A stretch of DNA of 64,000 nucleotides from Sphingobacterium sp. lm-10 (GCF_023554555.1 NZ_JAMJWC010000003.1:62001-126000); one strand, 5' to 3'; shown: positions 34,486-44,126, counted from the first letter of the stretch. Made by a program: numbers and translations. Notes: generated by a model from the letters alone, not told the origin.

Positions 34486-36024
34486 CTAATCGAAGACTAT
34501 AGTTTGTACAAAATTTCCTGTATGCCTGCTATATAGGTAAAGTTCTATTTTACTTCCTTCAGGATACACCACAAAATCATCAACAACTTTAGCAACAAAA
34601 CAGCATTCTTCAAATGATGTCACCCCTGTGATAGTCTTGCTAGCCTGATACCAAGTCCTCCCCTCATCCAATGATGTTGGTGGTAGTTGTTTTATTTGAT
34701 AACTGGATGCATTAGGAATAGGTTTAGGGCCATATGACATGTATTTATATGCCACTTTATATTTTATTGCTGGATTTAATTTTTTTCTTTCAACGCCTAA
34801 AAATCTTTGTGCCTCCCAGTGATTATAATGATACCCCCCCAAACCTGTATAAAAATACTCGTTATCATCTGTAGTCCCCCCTCTATTTAAAATTACATTA
34901 TGAGCCATAACATTAGCGTTTGGTGAAGCGTTGAGGTTGATTTGCTCGAAAGAGGTGAAAGCGTAATCATCCAGATTCGGACTACCCCATACCTTTGCTA
35001 ATAATTTGCCATTTGAAGCATAGACAGAATTGATCATGCCCAATCTTTCATAAATCAGATCTCTTACTAGTTTAGCTTTTTCAGTATTTGGTATCAATTC
35101 ATGTAATAAGATGAAACTATCGTCATATAAATTGATTAATACACTATTGCTTCTTGTTACAGTACTTGACCAAACGTTCGGATTGAATGATGCTGGCTGA
35201 TTTAAATTTGCGTGGGTTATCCCTATCGCTCCCGTACCACCCATTGATTGATAGGCTAATCTATGATTGGTGTTTCTATTTACATCTTGTTGAGTATAGG
35301 AGAAGGATGTGGTAAGGTCTACATTAAATAAAAACTTAAAGGCTGCTGCACCCCCAGCTTTGACTGTTGTCGACTTATCTCCATTTGAGATTACACTAGA
35401 ATAATTTAATGTGAGTTTTCCGCCGACATCTATTTTTCTCAAAATTCCAATTCCGTAAACGTTTATCAACTGATCTGCTGTTAACGTGTTGCATGCGTTT
35501 AAAAAATCAGTGTCTAAGTAACCAAGGAGGTAATTGTAATTAGATCCATCGCTTAATATCTCTAACGTTGCTGTCTTGACGGACATGTCTATTTGAGCGA
35601 AAGATCTTGTGGTTTCATTTAAAATAGATTGATCGAACGAGGTATTAAAGTCTGATCCGAATAAAGATAGTCCGAAAACTTTAATTCCAGATTTTATATC
35701 AACTGTTAAAGCCTTACTTTTTTTGTATTTTTCATAGCTTTCTTCTGATTTCATGGGATAAGTAACATACGTGCCACCAAAATCTCTAACTCTGCCCGGT
35801 AACGCACCTTTCAACTTCCTGACGTCAATTACACGTCTAGTTGCGGATTCCGCTAAAGCGTATTTACCGTTTATAACGTCGTATCCATACCCCAATACAT
35901 CTAACCCTCCATCTCCTGAATCGGCGTGTCGAGGAAGAGTTTTATCAAATCCTTCAAGTTCTCTTTTACAACTTACTGCAGTTAGCAGTATTAAGGCATA
36001 TAGGCCTAAAAATTTAATTTTCAT
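34486..36024 (-). CDS. MACPF-domain lipoprotein (candidate pore-forming effector)
   Basis: 512 aa. The signal peptide ends at a lipobox-like AVSC (Cys19). A membrane-attack/perforin (MACPF) domain covers about 45-350: the signature region reads VYGIGILRKIDVGGKLTL (190-206), which keeps the Y-G-x-x-[aromatic or aliphatic]-x6-G-G spacing of the family though the usual T-H is I-G. MACPF proteins oligomerise to form large pores; in Bacteroidota, relatives such as BSAP-1 kill related strains. The C-terminal part (about 370-512) may bind a receptor. The gene is visibly AT-richer than its neighbours and stands alone. Target and activity unknown. Confidence 0.78.
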   Translation of the reverse strand: MKIKFLGLYALILLTAVSCKRELEGFDKTLPRHADSGDGGLDVLGYGYDVINGKYALAESATRRVIDVRKLKGALPGRVRDFGGTYVTYPMKSEESYEKYKKSKALTVDIKSGIKVFGLSLFGSDFNTSFDQSILNETTRSFAQIDMSVKTATLEILSDGSNYNYLLGYLDTDFLNACNTLTADQLINVYGIGILRKIDVGGKLTLNYSSVISNGDKSTTVKAGGAAAFKFLFNVDLTTSFSYTQQDVNRNTNHRLAYQSMGGTGAIGITHANLNQPASFNPNVWSSTVTRSNSVLINLYDDSFILLHELIPNTEKAKLVRDLIYERLGMINSVYASNGKLLAKVWGSPNLDDYAFTSFEQINLNASPNANVMAHNVILNRGGTTDDNEYFYTGLGGYHYNHWEAQRFLGVERKKLNPAIKYKVAYKYMSYGPKPIPNASSYQIKQLPPTSLDEGRTWYQASKTITGVTSFEECCFVAKVVDDFVVYPEGSKIELYLYSRHTGNFVQTIVFD

Positions 36025-36612
36025 ACTTTATTTTTTTTGATTTGGTTTAAACAGGATTTCGATGTCTCTTAATACTAGGGTTCTTGTTGATCGACCCTAT
36101 CCGATAATAATCTGCCTTAACAAACTATTTTACTGCATATGGTTAATTGTCAAAAGATTCCATGTAGTTAATAAATTAAGATGTTTGATAGAAAAAACTT
36201 ATATTTTTCGATTACAATATGTAGTTAAATTACTTCGCATGAGAGCTTTTTCTAGAAATTTGAGAGCATCCAATTTAGGGTATAGAAATAGAGTCGCTTT
36301 GATTTAAATATGTGCCTATTGCTATATTATGTCTGTTTCAGTTATGCAAAGGGCTCAAATTCATCCTTTAAATTTTGTGTTCAAATCAACCAATTTCCTG
36401 TTAATAGGATTTTAATTAATGATTATTAATGTGTTAACTTATTTAACTTTATGTTTTTAATTAGTAAATCATCAAATGAAAGTAGTTTATTCATTTGATA
36501 TTTTATAGCCATCAAATTACTCAGTTAAAAATGATTTTCAACAAACTGAGTGAGATCTAGGTTCAGGGAAGTTGTTGTAAATTTTTAAACTATACTGGAA
36601 GATTATAGGGTT

Positions 36613-36735
36613 TTATTGGAACTGCTTTTGGAATGGGAAACCAAACACAATTTTTCTTGGTCTGACAACGAATTTGAAGGAATAAACAGAAGGATGACTA
36701 ATTTTATACCCTGCTTCTCCTCCATTTATGTGAAA
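36613..36735 (-). pseudogene. Possible gene remnant (barrel-like C-terminus)
   Basis: A 40-codon stretch between stops, reading HINGGEAGYKISHPSVYSF and onward to end FGFPFQKQFQ. The alternating aromatic pattern looks like a protein C-terminus rather than random AT-rich sequence. There is no start signal. The call is weak. Confidence 0.2.
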
Positions 36736-36830
36736 TCAAATTATGAAACAAATATCACGAGAGAAACATAAATTTTATGATAAAGACGATACTGGTGTTC
36801 TTTAAATATTAATAGGGCAGTAAATAGGAA

Positions 36831-36882
36831 AGAACAATTTTAAGAGTGGTGGAAAAACATTAACCACTCTTAAAATTGTTCT
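36831..36882. terminator. Long hairpin terminator
   Basis: A perfect 20-bp stem (36831-36850 with 36863-36882, core agagtggt / accactct) lies 15 nt after the stop of the 194-aa lipoprotein gene; short T runs on both sides. Confidence 0.7.
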
Positions 36883-36897
36883 TTTATGATTTTAGAG

Positions 36898-37482
36898 CTA
36901 TTTTACTGCGGAAGAATCTGATGATATCATTTCCCATCTTCTATTTTCTTTATTAAAATAGGTTTGATTATCTGGAAATTCGATGTGTTCAGTATCTCCG
37001 ATATTTTCTGTGTAATAAGGAGATAGGTCTTTGCCTTTAACCATATCATCGAAAAATGAAACGGTCTTTTCTTCGAGTACCGATTTATCCATCTTCCAAG
37101 TTCGGTAGATTTCTTCGTAGTCTGTAATTTTACCCTGATCATCACGCTTTAATCGTCCTCCTGTAGCTACATATCGCTCATGTATACTCGGTGCAATTCT
37201 CCTTATCTGGAAATACGTATAACCATCTTTAGGATTTTCATAATATTTATCCAATTGCATGTTGCTAGCCATATTCCGATACTCGTCATCATAGCGTTGA
37301 TCGAACTTGGATTCGAAGCTCGCTCTTTTAGCAAGTTTTCCCGCGTAGCGAACTATTGCATATTTAAATGAATCTTGTTTTAGCTCAGTTAAGCTATTTT
37401 CTGTTCTGTAGTCGTTAGAAGTAGAACGAATACATCCTGTCAAACCAAGCAGTATTGCAATAAGTGTAGTATAATATTTCAT
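36898..37482 (-). CDS. Lipoprotein of unknown function
   Basis: 194 aa from the ATG at 37482. Signal with lipobox LTGC (Cys17). The mature protein is hydrophilic, with many Tyr, Arg, Asp and Glu, probably helical (KLAKRASFESKFDQRYDDEY), and no motif I recognise. A promoter with its -7 box 3 nt before the ATG is seen, partly within the preceding terminator. It borders the AT-rich MACPF region but is not joined to it. Confidence 0.7.
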   Translation of the reverse strand: MKYYTTLIAILLGLTGCIRSTSNDYRTENSLTELKQDSFKYAIVRYAGKLAKRASFESKFDQRYDDEYRNMASNMQLDKYYENPKDGYTYFQIRRIAPSIHERYVATGGRLKRDDQGKITDYEEIYRTWKMDKSVLEEKTVSFFDDMVKGKDLSPYYTENIGDTEHIEFPDNQTYFNKENRRWEMISSDSSAVK

Positions 37483-37485
37483 GAG

Positions 37486-37516
37486 CAAATATGATCAATA
37501 AAAAAGCAAGGATCAA
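37486..37516 (-). promoter_or_regulatory. Promoter of the 194-aa lipoprotein
   Basis: On the minus strand TTG (37514-37516) and CATATTTG (37486-37493) are 20 nt apart, matching TTG-N20-nAnnTTTG. The -7 box ends 3 nt before the ATG, so the mRNA is probably leaderless. The -33 lies in the loop of the terminator of the upstream gene. Confidence 0.55.
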
Positions 37517-37530
37517 AAATCCCTGCTTTT
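37502..37530 (-). terminator. Terminator of the TonB receptor operon
   Basis: aaaagcaagga pairs with tccctgctttt (one G-U) around a 7-nt loop, with a T-run on the minus strand, 15 nt after the stop at 37546. Confidence 0.7.
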
Positions 37531-37545
37531 CTGAATAAGAGAACC

Positions 37546-39024
37546 TTAGTAAACGTGGGCTACTGGATTAAAGTTGGTCCATCCTTGAGTCCAATCGGTA
37601 GCGCCGAAGGCACCAACAAATGTGACTGCACGATCAAATTTCCAATTATCACCACCTGCTACTGCAGAGCGTGCTTCTGCTTCGTTAAACTTCGCATGAT
37701 CAAATTTAGCACCCTTAGTAGTAATCAATCCAGATGTTACTGCAAAATTAGGGTTGATTGCGTACTCCGTTCTTACACGACGTCCAAATACTAAATTTGG
37801 ATTGATACCTACTCTAGTGTATGCTTCCGATGTCTGTGCGCTTGCTCCAGCTTCGATAGTATTGCCATTAGCTTGTAGATATTGCAACACGTTAGCCGCT
37901 GTTATGCCAGTAAGATTTGCGCCTTCTCCTGTTAGATTGGATCCTGCGGCGGTAGCTGCAGCTCTGGCGAAGAAGATGTTGTTTTGAATGACGCCATCTG
38001 GATTTGTTCCAGCGTAGTTGTTGTAAGCTGATAGGTGATTCATACGCAATGCTGTAGGGTATCCAACAAAAACAGAGTTGAAGATAGATCCGGCTACATT
38101 ACGACGAAGGTCTACGGCATGTCTGAAATTTGCATTAATAGAGTTGCCATCAATTGCTGGGCCGATAATCGTAAAGTTTGTCGCTACAGTAGATGTTTTG
38201 AAGCGACTAAGGTTATTGTCTCCGTCTGTATCCCATTCAAAGCCATTAGATTCTGACTGGTCAGCATAGCTTGGGTAACGTATTCCAAGTCCGAATTGTA
38301 ATTTTCCGGAAAAGCCGTTGTCAATGTCAAAACAATCATCCCAAGTAGCGAATACGATCAGGTTTTTCCCATTAACAGAACCGCCAAACCACTCAATACC
38401 GTCGTCACCTCCATAAGATACTTGGATGTTTTCGAACTTGGTACCTCTACCTACACCACCTAATGTGATACCGTTTGTTTCATTATTTGGTGTTAACTCA
38501 ATACCTGCAAATTCTACTCGAAGGAATGTCAGGATTCCGGTGTTATTATTATCGTCAGTTCCTCCATAGTTTACCGCAGGAGTAATTCCCTCTACTGCCG
38601 GATTATCCAAGTTTACGCGTGCTCTGCCTAATAGAACCAAACCTCCCCAATCTCCTCTGTCACGATCGCCAGGTGCTTGATTGGAGGTCATAATAATTGG
38701 TCTTTCGCGCGTACCTTCAGACATAATTTTCGCGTCACGGTCGATAACTAAAGTTCCTTTAGTAGATTTTTCTCCCATAATCACTGTGCCCGGCTCAATA
38801 GTCAAGGTTTGATTAGCACGAACAAACACCTGACCTCTAAGTAGGTATTTTTGATCTGCGGTAAGGGTTCTTGTAGTGATGTCTCCCTGTAGAACAACTA
38901 CACCATCATCATCTGGACCGACAGGGTCAACCACATCTGAACTACAGCTTGCAAAAGCAAACGCCGTACATGCTACTGCCGCGTAGGAGGCTAATTTTCG
39001 CGTAATAAATTTTGAAATTTTCAT
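37546..39024 (-). CDS. Surface lipoprotein with beta-helix-like repeats, TonB-receptor partner
   Basis: 492 aa. A lipoprotein signal (ACTAFAFASC, lipobox FASC) is followed by an acidic linker (VGPDDDG) that may act as an export tag. The body shows repeated strand-turn units with Gly-Gly and Asn (GDWGGLVLLGRARVN, VNYGGTDDNNNTGIL, EFAGIELTPNNETNGITLGG, VSYGGDDGIEWFGG) that suggest a right-handed beta-helix. It starts 28 nt after the TonB receptor gene on the same strand, so it probably serves as its surface partner in place of SusD. Substrate unknown. Confidence 0.75.
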   Translation of the reverse strand: MKISKFITRKLASYAAVACTAFAFASCSSDVVDPVGPDDDGVVVLQGDITTRTLTADQKYLLRGQVFVRANQTLTIEPGTVIMGEKSTKGTLVIDRDAKIMSEGTRERPIIMTSNQAPGDRDRGDWGGLVLLGRARVNLDNPAVEGITPAVNYGGTDDNNNTGILTFLRVEFAGIELTPNNETNGITLGGVGRGTKFENIQVSYGGDDGIEWFGGSVNGKNLIVFATWDDCFDIDNGFSGKLQFGLGIRYPSYADQSESNGFEWDTDGDNNLSRFKTSTVATNFTIIGPAIDGNSINANFRHAVDLRRNVAGSIFNSVFVGYPTALRMNHLSAYNNYAGTNPDGVIQNNIFFARAAATAAGSNLTGEGANLTGITAANVLQYLQANGNTIEAGASAQTSEAYTRVGINPNLVFGRRVRTEYAINPNFAVTSGLITTKGAKFDHAKFNEAEARSAVAGGDNWKFDRAVTFVGAFGATDWTQGWTNFNPVAHVY

Positions 39025-39052
39025 ATCGATTTGAATTTTAGTTTTTTAAGCG

Positions 39053-41902
39053 CTATTTAATGGTGTAAATTAATGAAGTCGTAAAGAGTGTTCCTCGTCT
39101 AAAATTTATAATAGGGTCATCATTCACAAAGTCAATTCTGGTATCTCTATTGGTATCTTGATAGAATCGGAAAGGTGCATTAAGTAGATCTTGTACACCT
39201 ATTTTTGCTGCGATAGATCTAGTAAATCGTTTGCTAACAGTTAGATCTATACTATTTCTAGGTAATTCGTATACGGCAGGAGCACTAACGGTTCCGATAG
39301 CAAAAATCCTTTTTCCGATCACATTATAAGCTGCGCTCATATTCCAACCGTTTTCTTCATCAAGGTAATTTAGAATAGCATTGATAATATATGGTGATTG
39401 TCCTTGCAATGGTCTTCTTGCATCTTGTATATCGCCAATGATACTTGATCCATAATCCACTTCAGACTTAATAACAGATGCATTTAAATTAACACTCATA
39501 CGGTCTATAAAAGAACTCTCAGTAAGGCCGCTGAAAGATTTTCGGATCTCAATCTCCGCACCATAGGCATAGGCAGACATCGCATTATTTAGCGTGAAAG
39601 CTTGGCCGTCGGTTCCGCCTTGGTTGATAACTTCCGTCTCAATTGGATCTTTAAATCTTTTGTAGAATCCTCCTAGACTAATACTTTCTCCTTGACGCGG
39701 GTACCATTCATAGCGTAAATCAAGATTATCAATGGTGGCAACTTTTAGATTTGGGTTACCATTTCTATTTGCATCTAATTCGAAATCATAGAATAGGAAC
39801 GGCGCAATCTCCCGAAACTCCGGGCGGTTAACTGATCTTCCATAACCAAACCTAATCTTTTGCACATCCGTCAAATCGTAATCCACATTGAGGAATCCCA
39901 AAGGAGAAAATACACGGTTATCCACATTCACAGGTAGTGCGCTACCATCGAAAGAGTTTAGACGCAGAATGTTATACTCTGCACGAAAACCTGCTATGAT
40001 ATTAACCTTTTCTAAGGGAATGGCAATGTTGGCGAATCCTGCTGATAAAATATTAGATCCCGTATAGCTATCGATAGGGCTGGTACCCTCATCGATAATA
40101 AAACGATCACTTCGGAAGTTTTCGTCAGCAAAGATTTGATCCAACGGAAGTGAAGTCAATCTGTTTATTTCGTCGGGATTTGTATCGCCAGTCGTACGGT
40201 AGCTGAAATACCTGGATGAAAACGAGCGATCACGATATTCATTTAGCAAACCGCCTTTCAGTACAATCGGATTATCTGTAATGCCGCCTAACTGATGCTC
40301 TACGCTAACACTCGTATTAACGCCTATTTCTGAAAGTTCTCCAAAGTAGCGTCCTGTGTCGTATAGGTTCGTGGAGGACGGAAGGATCATGTCGTAAATA
40401 GCGGGATTTGAAGCGCTTTGTAGGGTGCGGAACCGTCTAAGGTCAGGCTGATTTTCGCCTAAATAGTTTACACCACCAACCCAATTTAAATTAGTTTTTC
40501 CGGCGGCAAACCGGTGGGTTCCTTCTAACTGACCAGAATAAATTGATCTAGAGCGGTACTGATACAAATAATTCCTTCTGTTTAGATTACTTTGCTGAAC
40601 ATAGTCTAGACCTTCCCGAAGGATAGTTACGTTTTCACCAATTTGGTTGAATAAGTTCTTGAACTCGATTTTGTGAAAGGGATTGAGCAGTAATGACCAA
40701 TTGCTCAGTAATCCCACACGATTTTCCTGCTCATATTGTTCATCATTAAAATCCAATCTTAGCGGTGCCGGTGTTCCGTAATCCGCGGGATCCTGAATCT
40801 CATACCGATTAAAGCGTCGCTGAAAGAATTGGTTGGATTGAGAATAATTCAATTGTGACAAGGTACTCAGCCGACGACCATTCCGGAGATCCCATGTTCT
40901 ACCCAGGCCTACTCCAAAATTAAAATCAGGTAGGGCAGTCCGAGACTGGTAAGATAGGTCATTATTAAATGATTTGGGAACATCAGTGCGCAAGGGGTCA
41001 TTAACTGGAAGACCGCGCATATTCTCCGTTGGTACAGCTCCTGGCAATGCCCGTTCGCCTCCATCGAAGCCTAAGAAATCAGTTGAGGATGTCCTGTTAA
41101 ATCGATAAGGTTGAAAGGTAGTATTTGCGCGAAGATTTGATCCGACGTTAAAAGTCGTAAAATTCTCGCCGCTAGCGCTATTCGTATACACCTTAATTAG
41201 GCCTCCAGCAAAATCTCCTGGATTGTCTGCAGATCCTGATTTGTAGATCATCATCCGCTCCAGGACATTGCTTGGAATTAAGTCAAATGAAAATGTACGT
41301 CTATCTACTTCCGTGCTAGGAGCTATAGCATTATTCAGCATAACCTGATTGTAACGTTCCGGTATACCCCGAACATTTACAAAACGATTGTTGACGATCG
41401 TTACACCAGGTATGCGTGTCATGACCTGAGCCGCGTCGCGATCCTGAGACATTGCAATCTGTTGTTGGGAGATGCCACTAACTACTTGACGCGCGGAACG
41501 TATTTCAGTCAAGACAGCATTGTTCGTATTTCGAAGACGCGTAGCACTTACAACTACCTCTTCTAAAGATGCTCCGCCGGAGGTTCGTATTTCGAGGTTC
41601 AATTCTAGTTGTTTGTCTGTTTCTATTTTCACATCTTCTACTAACAAGTCTTGGTAGGATATGAAGGAAACTTTTAAACTATAAGTGCCAGGTTGGATAC
41701 CTGAAATTTGAAAGACTCCTTCTGCATTGGTAGCAACGCCTTGCGTCGTGCCAGCAATCATTACCGATGCTCCAGTAACTACTGCTTTTGTATCCGCGTC
41801 ACGAACAATCCCTTTGACTGCGCCCGTCTGGGCGAAAGAAGAGGTAATAAATAAAAAAAAGGTAATAAAGGTTAATGCTGATCGTATCTCTAAAAAATTC
41901 AT
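39053..41902 (-). CDS. TonB-dependent outer-membrane receptor
   Basis: 949 aa from the ATG at 41902. Signal peptide (FITSSFAQ), then a carboxypeptidase-regulatory-like beta-sandwich (about 25-110, GAVKGIVRDADTKAVVTGASV), a plug domain with RIPGVTIVNNRFVNVRGIPERYN, and a 22-strand barrel ending in an aromatic strand (RRGTLFTTSLIYTIK). It imports a ligand using TonB/ExbBD energy. No SusD gene is beside it; the next gene codes for a beta-helix-like lipoprotein. An ATAACA-GG-TGTTAT palindrome lies upstream at 41968-41981. Confidence 0.92.
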   Translation of the reverse strand: MNFLEIRSALTFITFFLFITSSFAQTGAVKGIVRDADTKAVVTGASVMIAGTTQGVATNAEGVFQISGIQPGTYSLKVSFISYQDLLVEDVKIETDKQLELNLEIRTSGGASLEEVVVSATRLRNTNNAVLTEIRSARQVVSGISQQQIAMSQDRDAAQVMTRIPGVTIVNNRFVNVRGIPERYNQVMLNNAIAPSTEVDRRTFSFDLIPSNVLERMMIYKSGSADNPGDFAGGLIKVYTNSASGENFTTFNVGSNLRANTTFQPYRFNRTSSTDFLGFDGGERALPGAVPTENMRGLPVNDPLRTDVPKSFNNDLSYQSRTALPDFNFGVGLGRTWDLRNGRRLSTLSQLNYSQSNQFFQRRFNRYEIQDPADYGTPAPLRLDFNDEQYEQENRVGLLSNWSLLLNPFHKIEFKNLFNQIGENVTILREGLDYVQQSNLNRRNYLYQYRSRSIYSGQLEGTHRFAAGKTNLNWVGGVNYLGENQPDLRRFRTLQSASNPAIYDMILPSSTNLYDTGRYFGELSEIGVNTSVSVEHQLGGITDNPIVLKGGLLNEYRDRSFSSRYFSYRTTGDTNPDEINRLTSLPLDQIFADENFRSDRFIIDEGTSPIDSYTGSNILSAGFANIAIPLEKVNIIAGFRAEYNILRLNSFDGSALPVNVDNRVFSPLGFLNVDYDLTDVQKIRFGYGRSVNRPEFREIAPFLFYDFELDANRNGNPNLKVATIDNLDLRYEWYPRQGESISLGGFYKRFKDPIETEVINQGGTDGQAFTLNNAMSAYAYGAEIEIRKSFSGLTESSFIDRMSVNLNASVIKSEVDYGSSIIGDIQDARRPLQGQSPYIINAILNYLDEENGWNMSAAYNVIGKRIFAIGTVSAPAVYELPRNSIDLTVSKRFTRSIAAKIGVQDLLNAPFRFYQDTNRDTRIDFVNDDPIINFRRGTLFTTSLIYTIK

Positions 41903-42192
41903 CGCTATCAATTTCTCTGCAATGTTACGTAGCGTGTATTAGGATAAGATTAGGAAAATGTTAATTAATAACAGGTGTTATGTTATGTAATTGTTAACGC
42001 TTTTTTAGACGGTACTATTTAAGGTGTTCAAAAGACAATGAAGGCGATTATTAAGGGGTTTGGAGGGTTGCTATAACTAGTAATTTACAGATCTTGTGTT
42101 TTAGTGATTTAAATCTACGAGGATATTGTTCTCTTTATGGAGAAGATATCCGGAGGAATTTATTTAATACATAATTAAGATGTAAAGCCTTA

Positions 42193-43317
42193 TCATCCCA
42201 GATTCAACTCCTGTCGCTGTCCGGTTTCACAGGCTTTGTAAATAGCCTCAATAATTTTCATATCCTGCAAGCCGACTTTTCCATCGACAGGTAATATGGG
42301 TTTTTTGCCGTCTAGTATGATCTGTGCCATTTCATCCATTTGCACGGTTTGGTGTACTACATGCGGCTCATTTAGCGGTCCACTTTTAGTGCGACCTTTA
42401 ATCGGCCCATATCCAGTCGAAGGTTGCATTTCTACAAAATCGCTTTCCCCAACGAGGTAAAAGCGATCGAGATGATTCATATTATAAGTCGATAAGCATG
42501 ATGCTACTGCACCGCCTGGAAACCCTAGTTGAAACTGGATAGTTTCATCCACGCCTTCTTTAAACGTGTCGAAATCGGTTTTCGTTTCCTGTGCGGTCAC
42601 CCAAATTGGATCTTCGCCCACCATATAACGTGCACCATTGATCGCATAGATCCCAATATCCATTAGGGAGCCGCCACCAGCCAACTTTTTATTGACACGC
42701 CACTGGTTCGGATCTCCAATCTTAAATCCCGTTTGTCCTTGAAAAAACTTGATTTTGCCCAATTTACCTTCTTCGCGTAGTTTGACTGCCTTTAAGGTAT
42801 GCGGTTCAAAACGCATTCGATAGCCGATAAGCAACTGCACGCCAGCTGCCGCACAGGCATCTACCATTTCTTGCCCTTCCTTGGCATTAATTGCCATCGG
42901 CTTTTCGCAAATCACGTGTTTCCCAGCTTTAGCCACACGGATAGTTTGGCCATGATGCAATGCATTCGGAGTAATGATATACACGGCATCAATCTCTGGA
43001 TTGTCCTTAATCTGATCGAAGTTCTCGTAATTATATCGGCTGCCCTCTGGCACTTTATATTTGGTACCCCAAGTGCTTAATTTTTCCGGAGTTCCGCTGA
43101 TCAACCCTGTAATCTTAGCTCTTGTAGACGATTGCATCGCCTCCGCAACACGTTCTGCATAACCACCTAACCCCATTATTGCTACTTTCAAGATCGGTTT
43201 GTCGGTGTCCAATCCGGGATTTTCATCCGGTATTGAAAAGGGGTAGGCACTTAAAGCGGGTACTGCAATAGCAGATAAAGTAAGCTGTTGTAGAAAACGA
43301 CGGCGAGAATTAATCAT
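42193..43317 (-). CDS. Gfo/Idh/MocA-family oxidoreductase with Tat signal
   Basis: 374 aa from the ATG at 43317, chosen because it opens a twin-arginine leader (MINSRRRFLQQLTLSAIA). The NAD(P)-binding Rossmann domain has MGLGGYAERV (near 49) and the family motif CEKPMAINAKEG (near 140). The C-terminal domain has GGGSLMDIGIYAINGARYM. Such enzymes oxidise or isomerise sugars, inositols or glycosides; export by Tat fits glucose-fructose-oxidoreductase-like or periplasmic sugar enzymes. Substrate unknown. It is transcribed in the same direction as the receptor, but with a 290-bp gap. Confidence 0.88.
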   Translation of the reverse strand: MINSRRRFLQQLTLSAIAVPALSAYPFSIPDENPGLDTDKPILKVAIMGLGGYAERVAEAMQSSTRAKITGLISGTPEKLSTWGTKYKVPEGSRYNYENFDQIKDNPEIDAVYIITPNALHHGQTIRVAKAGKHVICEKPMAINAKEGQEMVDACAAAGVQLLIGYRMRFEPHTLKAVKLREEGKLGKIKFFQGQTGFKIGDPNQWRVNKKLAGGGSLMDIGIYAINGARYMVGEDPIWVTAQETKTDFDTFKEGVDETIQFQLGFPGGAVASCLSTYNMNHLDRFYLVGESDFVEMQPSTGYGPIKGRTKSGPLNEPHVVHQTVQMDEMAQIILDGKKPILPVDGKVGLQDMKIIEAIYKACETGQRQELNLG

Positions 43318-43401
43318 AGGTGGTGTTTTTTTTGTGAACGTATTGTTTATCAAACAGTTTCATCCCATAATAGTTTGCTCCTCTTTATTTAGTTAAATCT
43401 T

Positions 43402-43941
43402 TTAAAAGGAATAACCAAAAGACAGATGCGGTATGTAGGGAATGAAATCACCGTCTAAGATAATCGGGGATAGCCCTGCTCTAAAATTAAATCCGCCATT
43501 TACCGGTTGTCTGCGATAGCCAAAAAGGAGTGTACCCATTACCTGCGTTTCCCAATCTCTGGATCTTCCGCGTGAATTGTAACCGTAGTAGTCATAATAC
43601 ATAGGGGCCGTGTTACGCACTAAAGAAGCGCCGCCTCCAATCTCGAAATAGTTGCCATTCTTGCCGAGCAAGTAATTAATTTGAACCGGTACAGTAAACA
43701 GCGCATCGTCATCGATATCAATATATCCTAAACCTACCCGAAAACCCCAACCGTTTCTGGTTTGCCGAAACCGGGTATCGTAATTTAAAGACAGAAAACC
43801 CGGTCCACCAGCTTCCACATAAAATGTATGCGCCCTTGGGCCTTGTTCATGAAAATCAATTTTGCGTTCCTGAGCCGCTGCCGATCCAAATAGTAACAGC
43901 GTCAAAAAGAAACAATAGATGGTAAATATAAAATTGTTCAT
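43402..43941 (-). CDS. Small outer-membrane beta-barrel protein
   Basis: 179 aa with a signal peptide (FGSAAAQ). The mature sequence has alternating aromatic/hydrophobic strands (TFYVEAGGPGFLSLNYDTRF, GWGFRVGLGYIDID, VPVQINYLLGKNGNYFEIGGG) and ends with a terminal aromatic (LSFGYSF), typical of eight-strand barrels. No precise family. It is divergent from the TlpA-like gene with a shared palindromic promoter region. Confidence 0.75.
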   Translation of the reverse strand: MNNFIFTIYCFFLTLLLFGSAAAQERKIDFHEQGPRAHTFYVEAGGPGFLSLNYDTRFRQTRNGWGFRVGLGYIDIDDDALFTVPVQINYLLGKNGNYFEIGGGASLVRNTAPMYYDYYGYNSRGRSRDWETQVMGTLLFGYRRQPVNGGFNFRAGLSPIILDGDFIPYIPHLSFGYSF

Positions 43942-43964
43942 ATTGAGAAAATAATTGGTGTCGG

Positions 43965-44055
43965 CGAAGATAGTTTTTTTCGCTGAGATACCAAAAATGG
44001 AAATACTTTAAAAAGTATACCTTTTTGGTAGATAATTAAATGTTGATTACCTTTG
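43965..44055. promoter_or_regulatory. Divergent promoters around a palindrome
   Basis: Plus strand: TTG (44025-44027), 20 nt, TACCTTTG (44048-44055) for the TlpA-like gene. Minus strand: TATCTTCG (RC of 43965-43972) with TTG about 19 nt upstream for the barrel gene. Both -33 elements sit in the outer arms (taccaaaaa / tttttggta) of an imperfect palindrome at 43988-44030 with inner arms atacttt / aaagtat. One regulator bound there could control both genes. Confidence 0.65.
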
Positions 44056-44126
44056 TTATTGGCTATAAGCTAGAATAGGCCGTGTAGGTCATGCTTGTTC
44101 AGAGATATCTCAAATAAGATAAATAT

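Larger units (their letters stand above)
36025..36897. other. 873-bp AT-rich intergenic region
   Basis: No convincing complete gene. It has AT-rich low-complexity sequence and many stops in all frames. A short minus-strand reading frame at 36613-36735 has protein-like composition and could be a gene remnant. A bidirectional terminator hairpin lies at 36831-36882. Confidence 0.6.

Noticed and set aside
36062..36307. 81-residue plus-strand reading frame in the AT-rich gap
   Set aside because: No start signal or recognisable motif; composition fits random AT-rich DNA.
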